Below the pieces are notes generated by a model. The model made no database searches, was not told the DNA's origin, and saw nothing but the letters and a program-made list of their open reading frames with translations. 64,000 bases of DNA from Chitinophagaceae bacterium UBA1931 (GTDB lineage Bacteria; Bacteroidota; Bacteroidia; Chitinophagales; Chitinophagaceae). Both the position numbers and the translations under genes were made by a program. This document shows positions 44,722 to 54,785 of the stretch, in pieces; within the stretch, counting starts at the first letter, position 1, and each line of letters begins with the position of its first letter. The DNA is taken from NCBI GenBank assembly GCA_002337125.1, contig DDFJ01000001.1, positions 1,079,597 through 1,143,596 of the forward strand, read 5' to 3'.

Positions 44722-46965
44722 TTATAAATTAATGATATATTTGTATTGAGGTATTATCTCAATCTTCTGTAATGCTTGTCCTTCTTTCTTTGCTTGTTTC
44801 ATTTTTTCCTCAGCAACACCAGTGATATAATTTTCCCAGGGTTTTATTTTCAGTCTAATTTCATTTCCTTCAAACCGCTTTAATCCCAGAAGCCAATTCA
44901 AACCGTTGTACAAATTATCTGTTGCAACTTTATTATTCACAAGCACTTCTGCCGAACCTCCCAGATAAGAAACATTCAGAAATATATCTGCAACATTTTG
45001 CGGGAAAGATGAAGTCACCTTTATTAAAGCATTGTCTTTGTTTATTTGAATATCGATCGGAACAACTTGTCTAGGGATTTCTGTGACGTAAAGCGCATAA
45101 TCCATCGCTTTTTTTTCTTTTGCTGAAGGAATCAAATTTATATTAGCAGGATAAATTTTCAACTTAACAGCCTTTGCTCCCATTTGCAGCAATTCCAGTT
45201 TGTTTTCGTTCAACAATATATCAGCATCTGAAATAATTAAAGCCTGCTTTCCTTTATAATTTACACGCCATGCATTTTCAGCTTCTTTTCTATCTAAGAA
45301 AATAAATGTAACTGTTTTACCATCTGATTTTATTACTTGCAGGCGATTGCCGGCTAATGCTGTCAGATGATACAAATGGCCTTTTTTATTTTGCAACCAT
45401 CCTTTTACATCCAGCTTTGCATCTGCTGGAACATTAATTGCAAACTCAGGATTGACACCGATCAGTTTTTGAAAAAACACTTGCACATTACCATTATTTT
45501 CAACTTTTGCAAATGGTTGAGCAAGTGCATATTTTACCAGCACATCATTTACATTCATATTAAATGGAAGAACAGGAGTTGTTTGTCCTTTTAATACAAA
45601 CGATGGAAATGAAACTGTTTCATCTTTTAATTTAATATTCAACTGTACGTTTTTATCCGTCATGTTTACACGCACTTGAGTATTACCTAAAAAAACAAAA
45701 CCACTGTTATCTTTTACACGAACGATGTAACGAAGACTTGTTGAATCCAATTCATTGCGAATTGGATCAGCAGGTTCTGCAACCGCCATGGGTGCCAGTT
45801 CAGATCCAAAATCATTAATAAAGTTGTGCAGGATTTTTAAATATTTATAAGATGGGCGAATGTATCCAAACTCACTGATGGGTGCCTGAAAATCATAGCT
45901 CTCTGGACAGCCAGGTTCTTTTAATCCCGGCGTTTGTGTGCCACCATGAAACATGTAGTAACCAACCAGATTCATTCCTCTCCCGATTTGATTTTGCAAA
46001 TGTGCCTCCACAACATGAGGTTCTACAATAAAACGGTTATCATACGTCATTTGGCTACCGGCTCCCTGTTCGCATAATCCTTTTGGGAAAAGATCTACAT
46101 CATAATATAACCTGCCTCCAAAAGCATCACCCATTATCCATTGGTCATTGCCATATAAAAAATCTTTCGTGGCCTTACCACCTGCTCTTTCCCATCCACG
46201 GTAAGGATAAGATCCTTGCAAAGGAATTACTTCCATCTTTTTATCATCAAAAACAGTATTTGCAGTTACTGTCCAATAAACAGGTTGAATACCTGCTGCA
46301 ATTGCAAGTTCTTTTAACTTAGTAATATGTTCTGCTTGTCCGCTTGCATATTCGTTTTCCAACTGCACACCTATAATTGGCCCGCCATCTTTCACAAATA
46401 ACCCTGATGTTTGTTTCCCGATTTGTTCAAATAATTTTTGTGATGCGTCAATGTATTGAGGATTGTTGGTGCGTTTGCCTTTCATTTTATCAATCCATTC
46501 CGGATGACCACCATGTAACTGTTCGCCATGACTCCAGGGGCCAATGCGCAACCAAACATACAAACCATTCTTTTTTGCAGCTTCTATAAACTGGCGAAGA
46601 TTGCGGTTGCCTTGCCAGTCCCAAACACCTTTAGCAGTTTCATGTTCATTCCAGAAAACATAAGTGGCAACAATAGATAAACCACCAGCTTTCATTTTTT
46701 TCATTTCAATATCCCAATCTTCCGGACGCACACGATTGTAATGCATTTCTCCCATTACAGGAAACCATGGTTTGTCATTTTTCTCAAAGTATACATTATT
46801 TACAGAAAACTTTTCTCCAGTTACCGGATCTACTCCGGTAAAAGGTAATAGCGAAATTTGTTTGTAGGATGGCGAACCTGCATTTATTTCATATTTTTTG
46901 GTTTGTGAAAACCCTAATACTGAAATAAAAACAAAACTCAGCAATAGTGCAGTAAGCTTATTCAT
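44722..46965 (-). CDS. GH35 beta-galactosidase, copy 1
   Basis: A 747-residue exported enzyme (signal peptide to about residue 20). The TIM barrel is at about 40-400 with acid/base Glu205 in QLENEYASG and candidate nucleophile Glu299 in LCEQGAGSQ. Beta-rich C-terminal domains follow. It removes terminal beta-galactose. It is closely similar in layout and motifs to the GH35 gene immediately upstream (47077-49338), implying tandem duplication with later divergence. Gap to that gene is 111 bases and to GH95 is 10 bases. Confidence 0.9.
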   Translation of the reverse strand: MNKLTALLLSFVFISVLGFSQTKKYEINAGSPSYKQISLLPFTGVDPVTGEKFSVNNVYFEKNDKPWFPVMGEMHYNRVRPEDWDIEMKKMKAGGLSIVATYVFWNEHETAKGVWDWQGNRNLRQFIEAAKKNGLYVWLRIGPWSHGEQLHGGHPEWIDKMKGKRTNNPQYIDASQKLFEQIGKQTSGLFVKDGGPIIGVQLENEYASGQAEHITKLKELAIAAGIQPVYWTVTANTVFDDKKMEVIPLQGSYPYRGWERAGGKATKDFLYGNDQWIMGDAFGGRLYYDVDLFPKGLCEQGAGSQMTYDNRFIVEPHVVEAHLQNQIGRGMNLVGYYMFHGGTQTPGLKEPGCPESYDFQAPISEFGYIRPSYKYLKILHNFINDFGSELAPMAVAEPADPIRNELDSTSLRYIVRVKDNSGFVFLGNTQVRVNMTDKNVQLNIKLKDETVSFPSFVLKGQTTPVLPFNMNVNDVLVKYALAQPFAKVENNGNVQVFFQKLIGVNPEFAINVPADAKLDVKGWLQNKKGHLYHLTALAGNRLQVIKSDGKTVTFIFLDRKEAENAWRVNYKGKQALIISDADILLNENKLELLQMGAKAVKLKIYPANINLIPSAKEKKAMDYALYVTEIPRQVVPIDIQINKDNALIKVTSSFPQNVADIFLNVSYLGGSAEVLVNNKVATDNLYNGLNWLLGLKRFEGNEIRLKIKPWENYITGVAEEKMKQAKKEGQALQKIEIIPQYKYIINL

Positions 46966-47076
46966 GTGTTTATTATTATTTTTTTAGCACATAGTATGTA
47001 CCGAATAATCATTACAGTTGGTATTGATTTTTTTATTATAGGTATTTCAAAATCACATTTATTACTTGTCTGATAT

Positions 47077-49338
47077 TTAAAATTCTGTTGCAATTCTGTA
47101 TTCAGGCAAAATGGTTATTGATTGAATGGCAGCAGGTAGCACAGTTGGGCCATACCTGTTTTCTGACGTCGCATATAACTTCAATTTTTCTTTTTGTATC
47201 AATGGCAAAAATCTTTTTAATCCAACCACCCAATTTTTACCAATATTTACCTGATCTGCAACTTGTTTTCCCTGAAGATTTGCTGTAATTAAATTTCCCT
47301 TGAAATTTATACTCACAAATACATCGCTTAACAGCGAAGGCAATTTTCCGTTTGCCTGAATCGTCCAAACCGAATCATTTACTTGAACAGTTTTTACAGG
47401 CACATTTGTTTTTTTCTGTATGATGGTGTATTGGTAAAAGAATTTATTTTTATCCAATACCGCTTTCCCCCATTTCCCTTTTAGAAAATTTACCTGAGGA
47501 AATACTTTAATTGAAAATAATGGATTCGTAAATTGTCTTGCTTCGATTTGATGGTCCGAGAACATTAAATCTGCATTAGAAATAAACAAGTATTCCTGCC
47601 CGTTGTACTTATACTTCCACGCATGTTCTGCTTCGCTGCGGCTTAATACAGTGATGACTATTTTTCTCCCATTTCTATTTATAATCGTAATAGGATTGTT
47701 AACTGAATTTGCAGTAAGAATATATTTATTTTTTTCACTCCTGTCGGTGTTCCAGCCTGGTGCAGAAATCTTTTCAATAGCAGATGCATCTAAACTTATT
47801 TCCGGATAAATACCTTCTGTCTCATACATAAAAAGGTAATCAGCTTCTTTCGTATCTATTTTGCATAAGACTTGTGCCGTTGCATAATTTAATTTCACTT
47901 CATTGAAAACAAAATTCACAGGCCATATTGAAACACGATTATCTTTAATCGTTACTTGTTGTTTGGGAAACAGAAGATTACCTGATGGCAAAGCAATATC
48001 GAAACTAAGTTTCTTCTCTGTCATTTGCCTGTAGTTTTGTGTATTGCCAATAAATACAAAACCTTCACCCTTTGCATTAAATCTTCCGGCATATCGCAGT
48101 GCAGTAAGGTCTTTGGGATCTTTTACAGGATTAGGAGAAGGAACAGGAAGAGTGCAAACTATTCGATCACCAAAATCCTGTAAAAACAAATGATGCATTT
48201 TCAGGTAATGGTAACTTTCATTTACTTCACCAAATTCACCAAGGGGCGCCTGATAGTTGTACGACATTAATCCTGATGGCATATTACTTCCATCATCTAG
48301 CGGCAGTTCAGTTCCAGGATATTGTGTGCCTCCCTGAAACATAAAATAACCCAGCATATTAATTCCTCTGCCATACTGTGTTACTGCATGTGCCTCAATT
48401 ACTGAAGGCTGCACAATAAATCTACCTATAAACGTTTCTTGCATACCACCACCCTGTTCGCAGGTACCTCGGGGAAAACTATCCAACGGATAATATAAAC
48501 CGCCTAAATCCATTCCCATAATCCATTGATCATCGCCAAACAAAAAATCGTTTGTCAATGGCTTTCCACCTTCCCAACCCCTGTAACAATAAGCCCCCTG
48601 TAAAGGCAATACTTCCTGTAATTCGTGCTGAAATACACTGTTGGCAGTAACCGACCAATAAACCGGAGTAATACCACTTTTTTGTGCTATTGATTTTAAA
48701 TTGGCAATATGTGTTTTGTCTCCTGATGCATATTCATTTTCCAACTGTACTCCAATGATAGGACCACCTTCGCTGAAGTATAATCCTTTTGTTTGGGTAC
48801 CAACCTGTGCAAAATATTTCTCTGTTTCTGCGAGATAAGCAAGTGTATTTCTTCGTTTACCTTTCATTGTATTAATCCAATCAGGAAAGCCCCGTCCAAG
48901 CACATCGGCATTGATGTATGGGCCTGGACGTAACCACACATACATGTTATGCCTCTTACACAGCTCAACGAATTTTTTCAGGTTTAAACTTCCTTCCCAA
49001 TTCCATACGCCTTTTGGTTTTTCATGTGCGCCCCAATACACATACGTTGCTACAATTTGCAAACCGGCGCTTTTCATTTTAATGATTTGTTCTTCCCAAT
49101 AGGTATCAGGATAACGCCAGTAATGAAACTCACCCATTAATGGAAACCACGGTTTGCCATTGTGTTCAAAATACCAGTTGTTTACTGAGAATGTTTCACC
49201 TTGTGGATTAGCTGTTTTGAATGGTAAGCTAAAAAAAGGCTTTGTCTGTAATGCAGCAGCATTCAATCGATAACGCTGCTGTGCATTTGAAAATTCAACT
49301 GCGCTGATTAAGACAAGAAATAAATAGATTCTTTTCAT
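47077..49338 (-). CDS. GH35 beta-galactosidase, copy 2
   Basis: A 753-residue exported enzyme with a signal peptide ending in SNAQ. Acid/base is Glu202 in QLENEYASG and candidate nucleophile Glu294 in TCEQGGGMQ. Shared landmarks with copy 1 are PWFPLMGEFHY against PWFPVMGEMHY and the HGGTQ/QGGTQ segment after the barrel. Copy 2 has extra residues (LPLDDGSNMPS) in that loop, which may alter substrate choice. It is 24 bases downstream of the GH89 gene and so in the same operon. Confidence 0.9.
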   Translation of the reverse strand: MKRIYLFLVLISAVEFSNAQQRYRLNAAALQTKPFFSLPFKTANPQGETFSVNNWYFEHNGKPWFPLMGEFHYWRYPDTYWEEQIIKMKSAGLQIVATYVYWGAHEKPKGVWNWEGSLNLKKFVELCKRHNMYVWLRPGPYINADVLGRGFPDWINTMKGKRRNTLAYLAETEKYFAQVGTQTKGLYFSEGGPIIGVQLENEYASGDKTHIANLKSIAQKSGITPVYWSVTANSVFQHELQEVLPLQGAYCYRGWEGGKPLTNDFLFGDDQWIMGMDLGGLYYPLDSFPRGTCEQGGGMQETFIGRFIVQPSVIEAHAVTQYGRGINMLGYFMFQGGTQYPGTELPLDDGSNMPSGLMSYNYQAPLGEFGEVNESYHYLKMHHLFLQDFGDRIVCTLPVPSPNPVKDPKDLTALRYAGRFNAKGEGFVFIGNTQNYRQMTEKKLSFDIALPSGNLLFPKQQVTIKDNRVSIWPVNFVFNEVKLNYATAQVLCKIDTKEADYLFMYETEGIYPEISLDASAIEKISAPGWNTDRSEKNKYILTANSVNNPITIINRNGRKIVITVLSRSEAEHAWKYKYNGQEYLFISNADLMFSDHQIEARQFTNPLFSIKVFPQVNFLKGKWGKAVLDKNKFFYQYTIIQKKTNVPVKTVQVNDSVWTIQANGKLPSLLSDVFVSINFKGNLITANLQGKQVADQVNIGKNWVVGLKRFLPLIQKEKLKLYATSENRYGPTVLPAAIQSITILPEYRIATEF

Positions 49339-49362
49339 TTATTAAATATTTTTTACTCTGAT

Positions 49363-51546
49363 TTAATCAGCCAGTGCTTTTTTAAAAAGTTCTATAGATG
49401 ATTGAAGCGGATCAGTGAATGGCTCAACCGAACTAATAGAAGAATGATTTACCCAATTTACTTCCCACTCATTTTTATTAAATTTTTTACCTGTTGTTTT
49501 TGCCTGTACCAATTGTTTCATTCTCTCAACATAAAAATCACGAACCAAACCACTCCATATACGGCACGAATAATCATTTACAGGAGGCCCCCATACAGTA
49601 ACAATTTGTTTAGCATTGGCAACATAAAACTGTTTTAAAGCAGGTAGATTGCTGTGCTTTTCAGCAAACCCTATCCATCTTTCCAATCGCAATAAAGGGT
49701 GAGATTCAAGAAGCCTGTCCAACTGTATTAATAATTCAATTCCCTTTGTTCCATATTTATTACCAGTCACTGTATCATTTTTATTAAATGATTTTCCTGC
49801 TTCAATAAAATTTTCTTCAGCTTTAATCCCAAGCACTAAGGCCACTCTTTCAATTGCATCGGCACGATAGTTTGCATTGTTTTTCAATTGTTCACTGCAC
49901 GACAAAAACAATTGCACCGATTGAAAGAAAGCAGAATCCCGGTTGATGCGGCTTTTGCCAAAACCACCGGTTTGCCAGTTAAACTGCGGATGATCGATCA
50001 AATAACTGTAAGCACTTTTGCGGAGCAGCTTCCATGATTGTTCCAATGCAGCCGGGCATGCCCCATACCTGTTAATTGAATATTTTGGCAACCAGGTATC
50101 AAGATTAACCGAATCGGTTCGCCATGCAACATCGGTTAACAATTCATAAATCACTTCATTGTTCTCTAATCCTTCTCCTGAAATTGAAAACCCTACCAGG
50201 TTATTTTTTTTGGATGAAGCAAGTGTCCTGGCAGCACCGGTTGCGTACAAATTTAAATCTCCTGTATAGGCAGTTTTGCCACCCATATTTGGCACAAAAC
50301 CATACACCCATTGTTTCCCATTAAAACCATTTACAGGTTCCCAGCTATTAGCATAATCATTAGCATAATCAAGAATCAGAACTTTATTATCGGGCACTTT
50401 ACTGAACAATGCTTTTACACGATCGGGGCTCCAGATATGACGCTGGTAACCAAACATCCAGCCCTGTATAACCCACACCGCATCTGGATTACCTGCTTTA
50501 ATTGCATCGAATGTAAACTTGCCATATTCTGCCAACAAATCCGTAATCGGTTTCCCTGTTTCAGGAAGCTCCATTTCATTAAAACTATCGACCAAATAAT
50601 AAGTAGCTTCTCCAAATTCCTTTTTCCATTCCTCCATATACATTTTGGTAATCTTCACAAACAATTCGTCACCCGGCATTAATATAACAGGGCGTTGAGA
50701 TGGAGGGAATCCGCTATTCCAAAGCGTATTGTGCATTACGATGTCGGGATAAATTCGTTTGATTGCTTTCGGAACAAATCCTGCAAATGACTGTACGACA
50801 GGTTGCATATCCAACTCCCGCATACGTTTTAAAATTTTATGTTGCAAAGCAATCTGATCGTAATGCCATTCAGGAGGAAGCGTACCGCCTACTTTACAAA
50901 TATTACCCATGCGCTGCCAGGGCAGCAAAGAAGGGCCCGTATAAAAACTATCTATTTCTGCTTGTGTTAAACCCAAACGTTTCCATACTCTTGTTGCAAT
51001 CGCTTCTGTAGCAACAGGTGCCATTAGCATATTAAAGCCATGCATGGCCTGCCAGTCAAGTTCCTGTTCCCATCGTTGCCATGTCCAGTAAGGAAAAGTA
51101 TAACCTGCAGTAACTACATTGTATGCCTGGCGTATTTTAAAAGGGGATGTTACATTAGTTTTAGATGCATCAGGCCATTTGGCTGGTAAAGAAAATGACG
51201 GGCCTGCCCAGCCAAGCATCCCCATATTGTTATTTTTTAAATAATCGTATACACCTCTTGTAAGTGCATTGACGGAATTGGCTTTTACAATTAATTTGTT
51301 TTTTGATGCCTCATATTCATATGTATCACTATTGCTGTTATCTGACAACAATTTTAACTGAATATTTTTTGCCTTATTTCCTAACGTTCGCTGCAATACT
51401 TGTTTTGCAGCCCTCAGCTGAGTTTCTCGATCCTTTTTAACTACTGTTTGCTGTGCATTAATTTGAAAAGAGAAACAAATCAAAATAGAAGCAAGCATAT
51501 AAGAGTAACAAAAAAAATGATTGACTATTTTTAAACCCGCAAGCAT
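49363..51546 (-). CDS. GH89 alpha-N-acetylglucosaminidase (NAGLU-like)
   Basis: A 727-residue exported enzyme; the second Met (residue 17) may be the true start of the signal peptide ending in INAQ. It cleaves terminal alpha-linked GlcNAc, as found in heparan-type chains and some mucin or plant glycans. Marks are WTWQRWEQELDWQAMHGFN (about 155-175), catalytic Glu324 in DSFNEM and Glu458 in ISGEGLENNEV, aligning with the two catalytic glutamates of the family. It is 85 bases downstream of the GH123-N-like gene. Confidence 0.9.
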   Translation of the reverse strand: MLAGLKIVNHFFCYSYMLASILICFSFQINAQQTVVKKDRETQLRAAKQVLQRTLGNKAKNIQLKLLSDNSNSDTYEYEASKNKLIVKANSVNALTRGVYDYLKNNNMGMLGWAGPSFSLPAKWPDASKTNVTSPFKIRQAYNVVTAGYTFPYWTWQRWEQELDWQAMHGFNMLMAPVATEAIATRVWKRLGLTQAEIDSFYTGPSLLPWQRMGNICKVGGTLPPEWHYDQIALQHKILKRMRELDMQPVVQSFAGFVPKAIKRIYPDIVMHNTLWNSGFPPSQRPVILMPGDELFVKITKMYMEEWKKEFGEATYYLVDSFNEMELPETGKPITDLLAEYGKFTFDAIKAGNPDAVWVIQGWMFGYQRHIWSPDRVKALFSKVPDNKVLILDYANDYANSWEPVNGFNGKQWVYGFVPNMGGKTAYTGDLNLYATGAARTLASSKKNNLVGFSISGEGLENNEVIYELLTDVAWRTDSVNLDTWLPKYSINRYGACPAALEQSWKLLRKSAYSYLIDHPQFNWQTGGFGKSRINRDSAFFQSVQLFLSCSEQLKNNANYRADAIERVALVLGIKAEENFIEAGKSFNKNDTVTGNKYGTKGIELLIQLDRLLESHPLLRLERWIGFAEKHSNLPALKQFYVANAKQIVTVWGPPVNDYSCRIWSGLVRDFYVERMKQLVQAKTTGKKFNKNEWEVNWVNHSSISSVEPFTDPLQSSIELFKKALAD

Positions 51547-51631
51547 TATCTGTATTTTTTAATAATGAATTAATATTTATAGTTTTTTATTTCATGAATT
51601 TCTCTAATTCCAGATTTAGAAAACTTTTCAA

Positions 51632-54556
51632 TTATTCAATTAAAATCAAAACTCCTTTCGTTGGTTCAATCGTTATTTTACCATCTGCTTTTAAAAACAT
51701 TTCTTCCTGAAAATTTTTTATTCCTGGCATACGCAGTTTTACTTTATCCGGATCCAGGTTCAATGCCTTCCAGTCTACCAACAACCGCACATCCTTTGTT
51801 TCTTTTGCCCATGAAGCAATAGAAACCAGCGTTTTATTTTTATTGACATATGCAGTTGCCAATATATTTTCATCTGTAGTTTTTACAGGACAGGAAGAAT
51901 CCCAATAACCAATCATTTTTGCTTTATCAATTTCAAACATGTCCCATACTTTCCAAATATCACGGGGATCACAATTCACACCCTCCGTGTACCAGGGATA
52001 TCTGACAGTCATTCCGTAAATCATTCCTCTCCATGGGTTGCCACCGGCATGAAGCATATCCCCCATTAATCCAAACGGAATGCCTGACACTTCTACTAGC
52101 CAATTATCAGGCGACATGTTGTTATACTGAAAACTTTCACCAAACCATAATTTGTTGATGTAAGGAAAAAACTCAGTGTATTGGTTAGCTGGCCCTCTGG
52201 AAAAACCAGTATTAGAGTGTAAATCGATGATACAACCCTGCTTCGCTGCATCCATGACCTTTCGCATCCGCTTGAGCATATTTCTGTCAAAAGCCACATC
52301 ATCAAGATAGATACCGTCAATGCCCACATTTTTAACCAGCCATTGTAGTCCATTGATATAATAGTTGTACCAACGTGACTTTCCGCTTGTACGAACTGCA
52401 GCGTCACATTTTTCATATCCGTTTATCTGTGTAAACCATTGTACGTCGTAATTACTTACAAGATGTTCCTGCAACCATGGATAACCGCCACCGTTTCCAT
52501 CTGCAATTATTTCATTGCCGAGACTTCTTAGCGCCCATAATTCAGGTACCTGGTTGGTAAGTTCTCTTATGGTATAATATATCTTTACTTTCAATCCCTT
52601 TCTTTGCCAGAAGTTTACAAACTGCTTCATGCTATCTAAAGCGATGAATGGGTAGTTGATGTAAGGGTTGATGGGATTGGCATGATGCACGTTCGTAATT
52701 TTAATTCCATAATCCAGATCGCTTAATTCAGGCGAAGGTTTACTGCCATTGTGATAATAACGGTTGACAAACTGATCAGCCGTATTTAGTTCTTTTACCG
52801 GCGTTAAAATTATCCGAAAGGAAAAGTTAATAGTATCGCCACTATTAAACCTGTGTTCACCACTAAAAGCAGAGGCAATTGTTAGATCACTGGAAGAAGT
52901 AATCGTAAATCCTCCTTTATTATTGTTATACCATGAAACTGGTGGTGCAGGGTGATATAAATTAAGTAAAGGACCACTATAACTTGCTCCTTGTAATTCG
53001 CAATGCAACCCTGCATTTACCGAACCAATCCAGTACGAATCCTGAGGACCATTCCATTTCCAATCATAAGTTGACGGACAATATTTTCCGGGCAAGCCCA
53101 TTCCCATAAAATACTGCGCCTGCTTTTTTTCAACCGGGATGGATAAGCGAATATTTTTTGCAACAAAATCCTTTTGAGCAATAACTTTAATATTGTAGGA
53201 AATGCTTCCATCAAACTCCATGTAACCATGGGTTTTTATTAAATAATCTGATGCAACTGATTTTGCTTCCCAGTTGATTTGACCGGAATGTATTTCTGTA
53301 AATTTCATCGATGATGAAACATGTTCAACACCGGCATTCGTTTCTACAATAAAGGAAACAGGCGTGGAAATCAATACAGTATTCCTGATAGAAACAGCGT
53401 CAATCATACCCTGGTCATTCAACTCTAGTTTCCCCATTTTATACTTAATACTTCTGCCTGCCAATTTCAGATCTGTATAAGGTGCCGTGGGTTCTTTATC
53501 TGATCCTAATGTTGAATTAAGCCAACGCAATCTTGAATGTCGCCACAATTCACTATCTCCACGATCTGTAAGAATTTTATCAGATATATTCAGGATTACT
53601 TTTACGGTTTGAGGTTTTTCATTTGCAACACTAATCACTACTTCAAATACCATTTTCCCGGGCTTTTCATATTCCGGAACATCTACTCCTATCCATAATG
53701 CTTGTACATTCCCCTTTGTTACGTTTAACTTTTTTGCAAACGATTTACCATCTGCATCAATACCTTCACAATTAAAACAAGTTGCTTTATCTGTTTTATT
53801 AAAAGTTACTGACACATCCGTCAAATTCTTTTTGGCAAATAGACCAATCTGAAAAGTATAATATTCATTTCGCATGGCATTGCCTCTAAAAATGGAAGAA
53901 GAACCATTACTTACCCATCTATATGGGAGTGACTCTTTCATACGGATCGGATATGTCCTATCCTCAGGAAAAAGCATGAAATTAACCGCTGTCGAATTAC
54001 TTATGGATCTTGTCTCCTGTTCGGTAGCGCAAATTTCCATTGGATAAAAACTATCAAATGCCGTCCGACTTTCTATTTGCATAACATCAGCTGCAGCAAA
54101 AAGGGATGGTCTGGTGTTTTCGATCTTATTTTTTTGAAGCCATGAAACTTCGGGATTTTGTTCAGGCGTCAAATATTTTCCATTCCAGTATCCGTTATTT
54201 TTTTCACCAGTGAAAGGCATATAATACAGATAATAAATTCCAATTGAAAATGGTTGAAAAATAATCTCTCCAAATTCCCTATTGATATTTATCCTGTAAA
54301 TGTTCGTTACCTGTTTGCCATTGGCATCTGTAATAATCAGGCATTTTTGTTGTGGCTCACGATCTCTTCGTCTCCAATACAATTTCACATAAACTGCATC
54401 TTCACGTTTCGTTACGTTTAAAACAGCCCTGTGATTGCCGAAATCTTCTTTCCACGGCGATGGAGCAACGGCATAATGATGAATTTGAGCATGGGCAAAC
54501 AAGCTCATTATTACAGCAATCATCGATAAAAATGCCTGCTTTTTTTTAGTTTTCAT
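51632..54556 (-). CDS. exported GH123-N/DUF6067-like putative glycoside hydrolase
   Basis: A 974-residue protein starting at MKTKKKQ; a frame opening nine codons earlier (54583) lacks a sensible leader. A signal peptide to about residue 23 (AHAQ). The N-terminal half is beta-rich and contains a GH123-N-like segment (RNEYYTFQIGLFAKKN). A TIM-barrel-like domain lies at about 640-900 with IDGIYLDDVAFDR and IDLHSNTGFSRGP; the Asp pair in YLDD is a candidate catalytic site. GH123 acts on beta-GalNAc, but I cannot confirm this activity. It lies between GH89 and GH95 on the same strand. Confidence 0.7.
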   Translation of the reverse strand: MKTKKKQAFLSMIAVIMSLFAHAQIHHYAVAPSPWKEDFGNHRAVLNVTKREDAVYVKLYWRRRDREPQQKCLIITDANGKQVTNIYRININREFGEIIFQPFSIGIYYLYYMPFTGEKNNGYWNGKYLTPEQNPEVSWLQKNKIENTRPSLFAAADVMQIESRTAFDSFYPMEICATEQETRSISNSTAVNFMLFPEDRTYPIRMKESLPYRWVSNGSSSIFRGNAMRNEYYTFQIGLFAKKNLTDVSVTFNKTDKATCFNCEGIDADGKSFAKKLNVTKGNVQALWIGVDVPEYEKPGKMVFEVVISVANEKPQTVKVILNISDKILTDRGDSELWRHSRLRWLNSTLGSDKEPTAPYTDLKLAGRSIKYKMGKLELNDQGMIDAVSIRNTVLISTPVSFIVETNAGVEHVSSSMKFTEIHSGQINWEAKSVASDYLIKTHGYMEFDGSISYNIKVIAQKDFVAKNIRLSIPVEKKQAQYFMGMGLPGKYCPSTYDWKWNGPQDSYWIGSVNAGLHCELQGASYSGPLLNLYHPAPPVSWYNNNKGGFTITSSSDLTIASAFSGEHRFNSGDTINFSFRIILTPVKELNTADQFVNRYYHNGSKPSPELSDLDYGIKITNVHHANPINPYINYPFIALDSMKQFVNFWQRKGLKVKIYYTIRELTNQVPELWALRSLGNEIIADGNGGGYPWLQEHLVSNYDVQWFTQINGYEKCDAAVRTSGKSRWYNYYINGLQWLVKNVGIDGIYLDDVAFDRNMLKRMRKVMDAAKQGCIIDLHSNTGFSRGPANQYTEFFPYINKLWFGESFQYNNMSPDNWLVEVSGIPFGLMGDMLHAGGNPWRGMIYGMTVRYPWYTEGVNCDPRDIWKVWDMFEIDKAKMIGYWDSSCPVKTTDENILATAYVNKNKTLVSIASWAKETKDVRLLVDWKALNLDPDKVKLRMPGIKNFQEEMFLKADGKITIEPTKGVLILIE

Positions 54557-54785
54557 AATTAATAGTTTTGCCAGGTTGGGCAAAAAACTGAATTTTTAAA
54601 AATGTCAGAAAGCAAGTCATTGCTCTAACCTGTTTTGTAAAAAAAAATATTATCTGCATCTATGTTATTGTGTTTTTATCCATTCAAATTGACATAAAAT
54701 ACATGTCTTTAAAAAGCGATCTATTTCTTCCTTCGGTTATCATTTTATTTTAACGGTTTAGATTTTAGTAATCCGTTATCACTTT

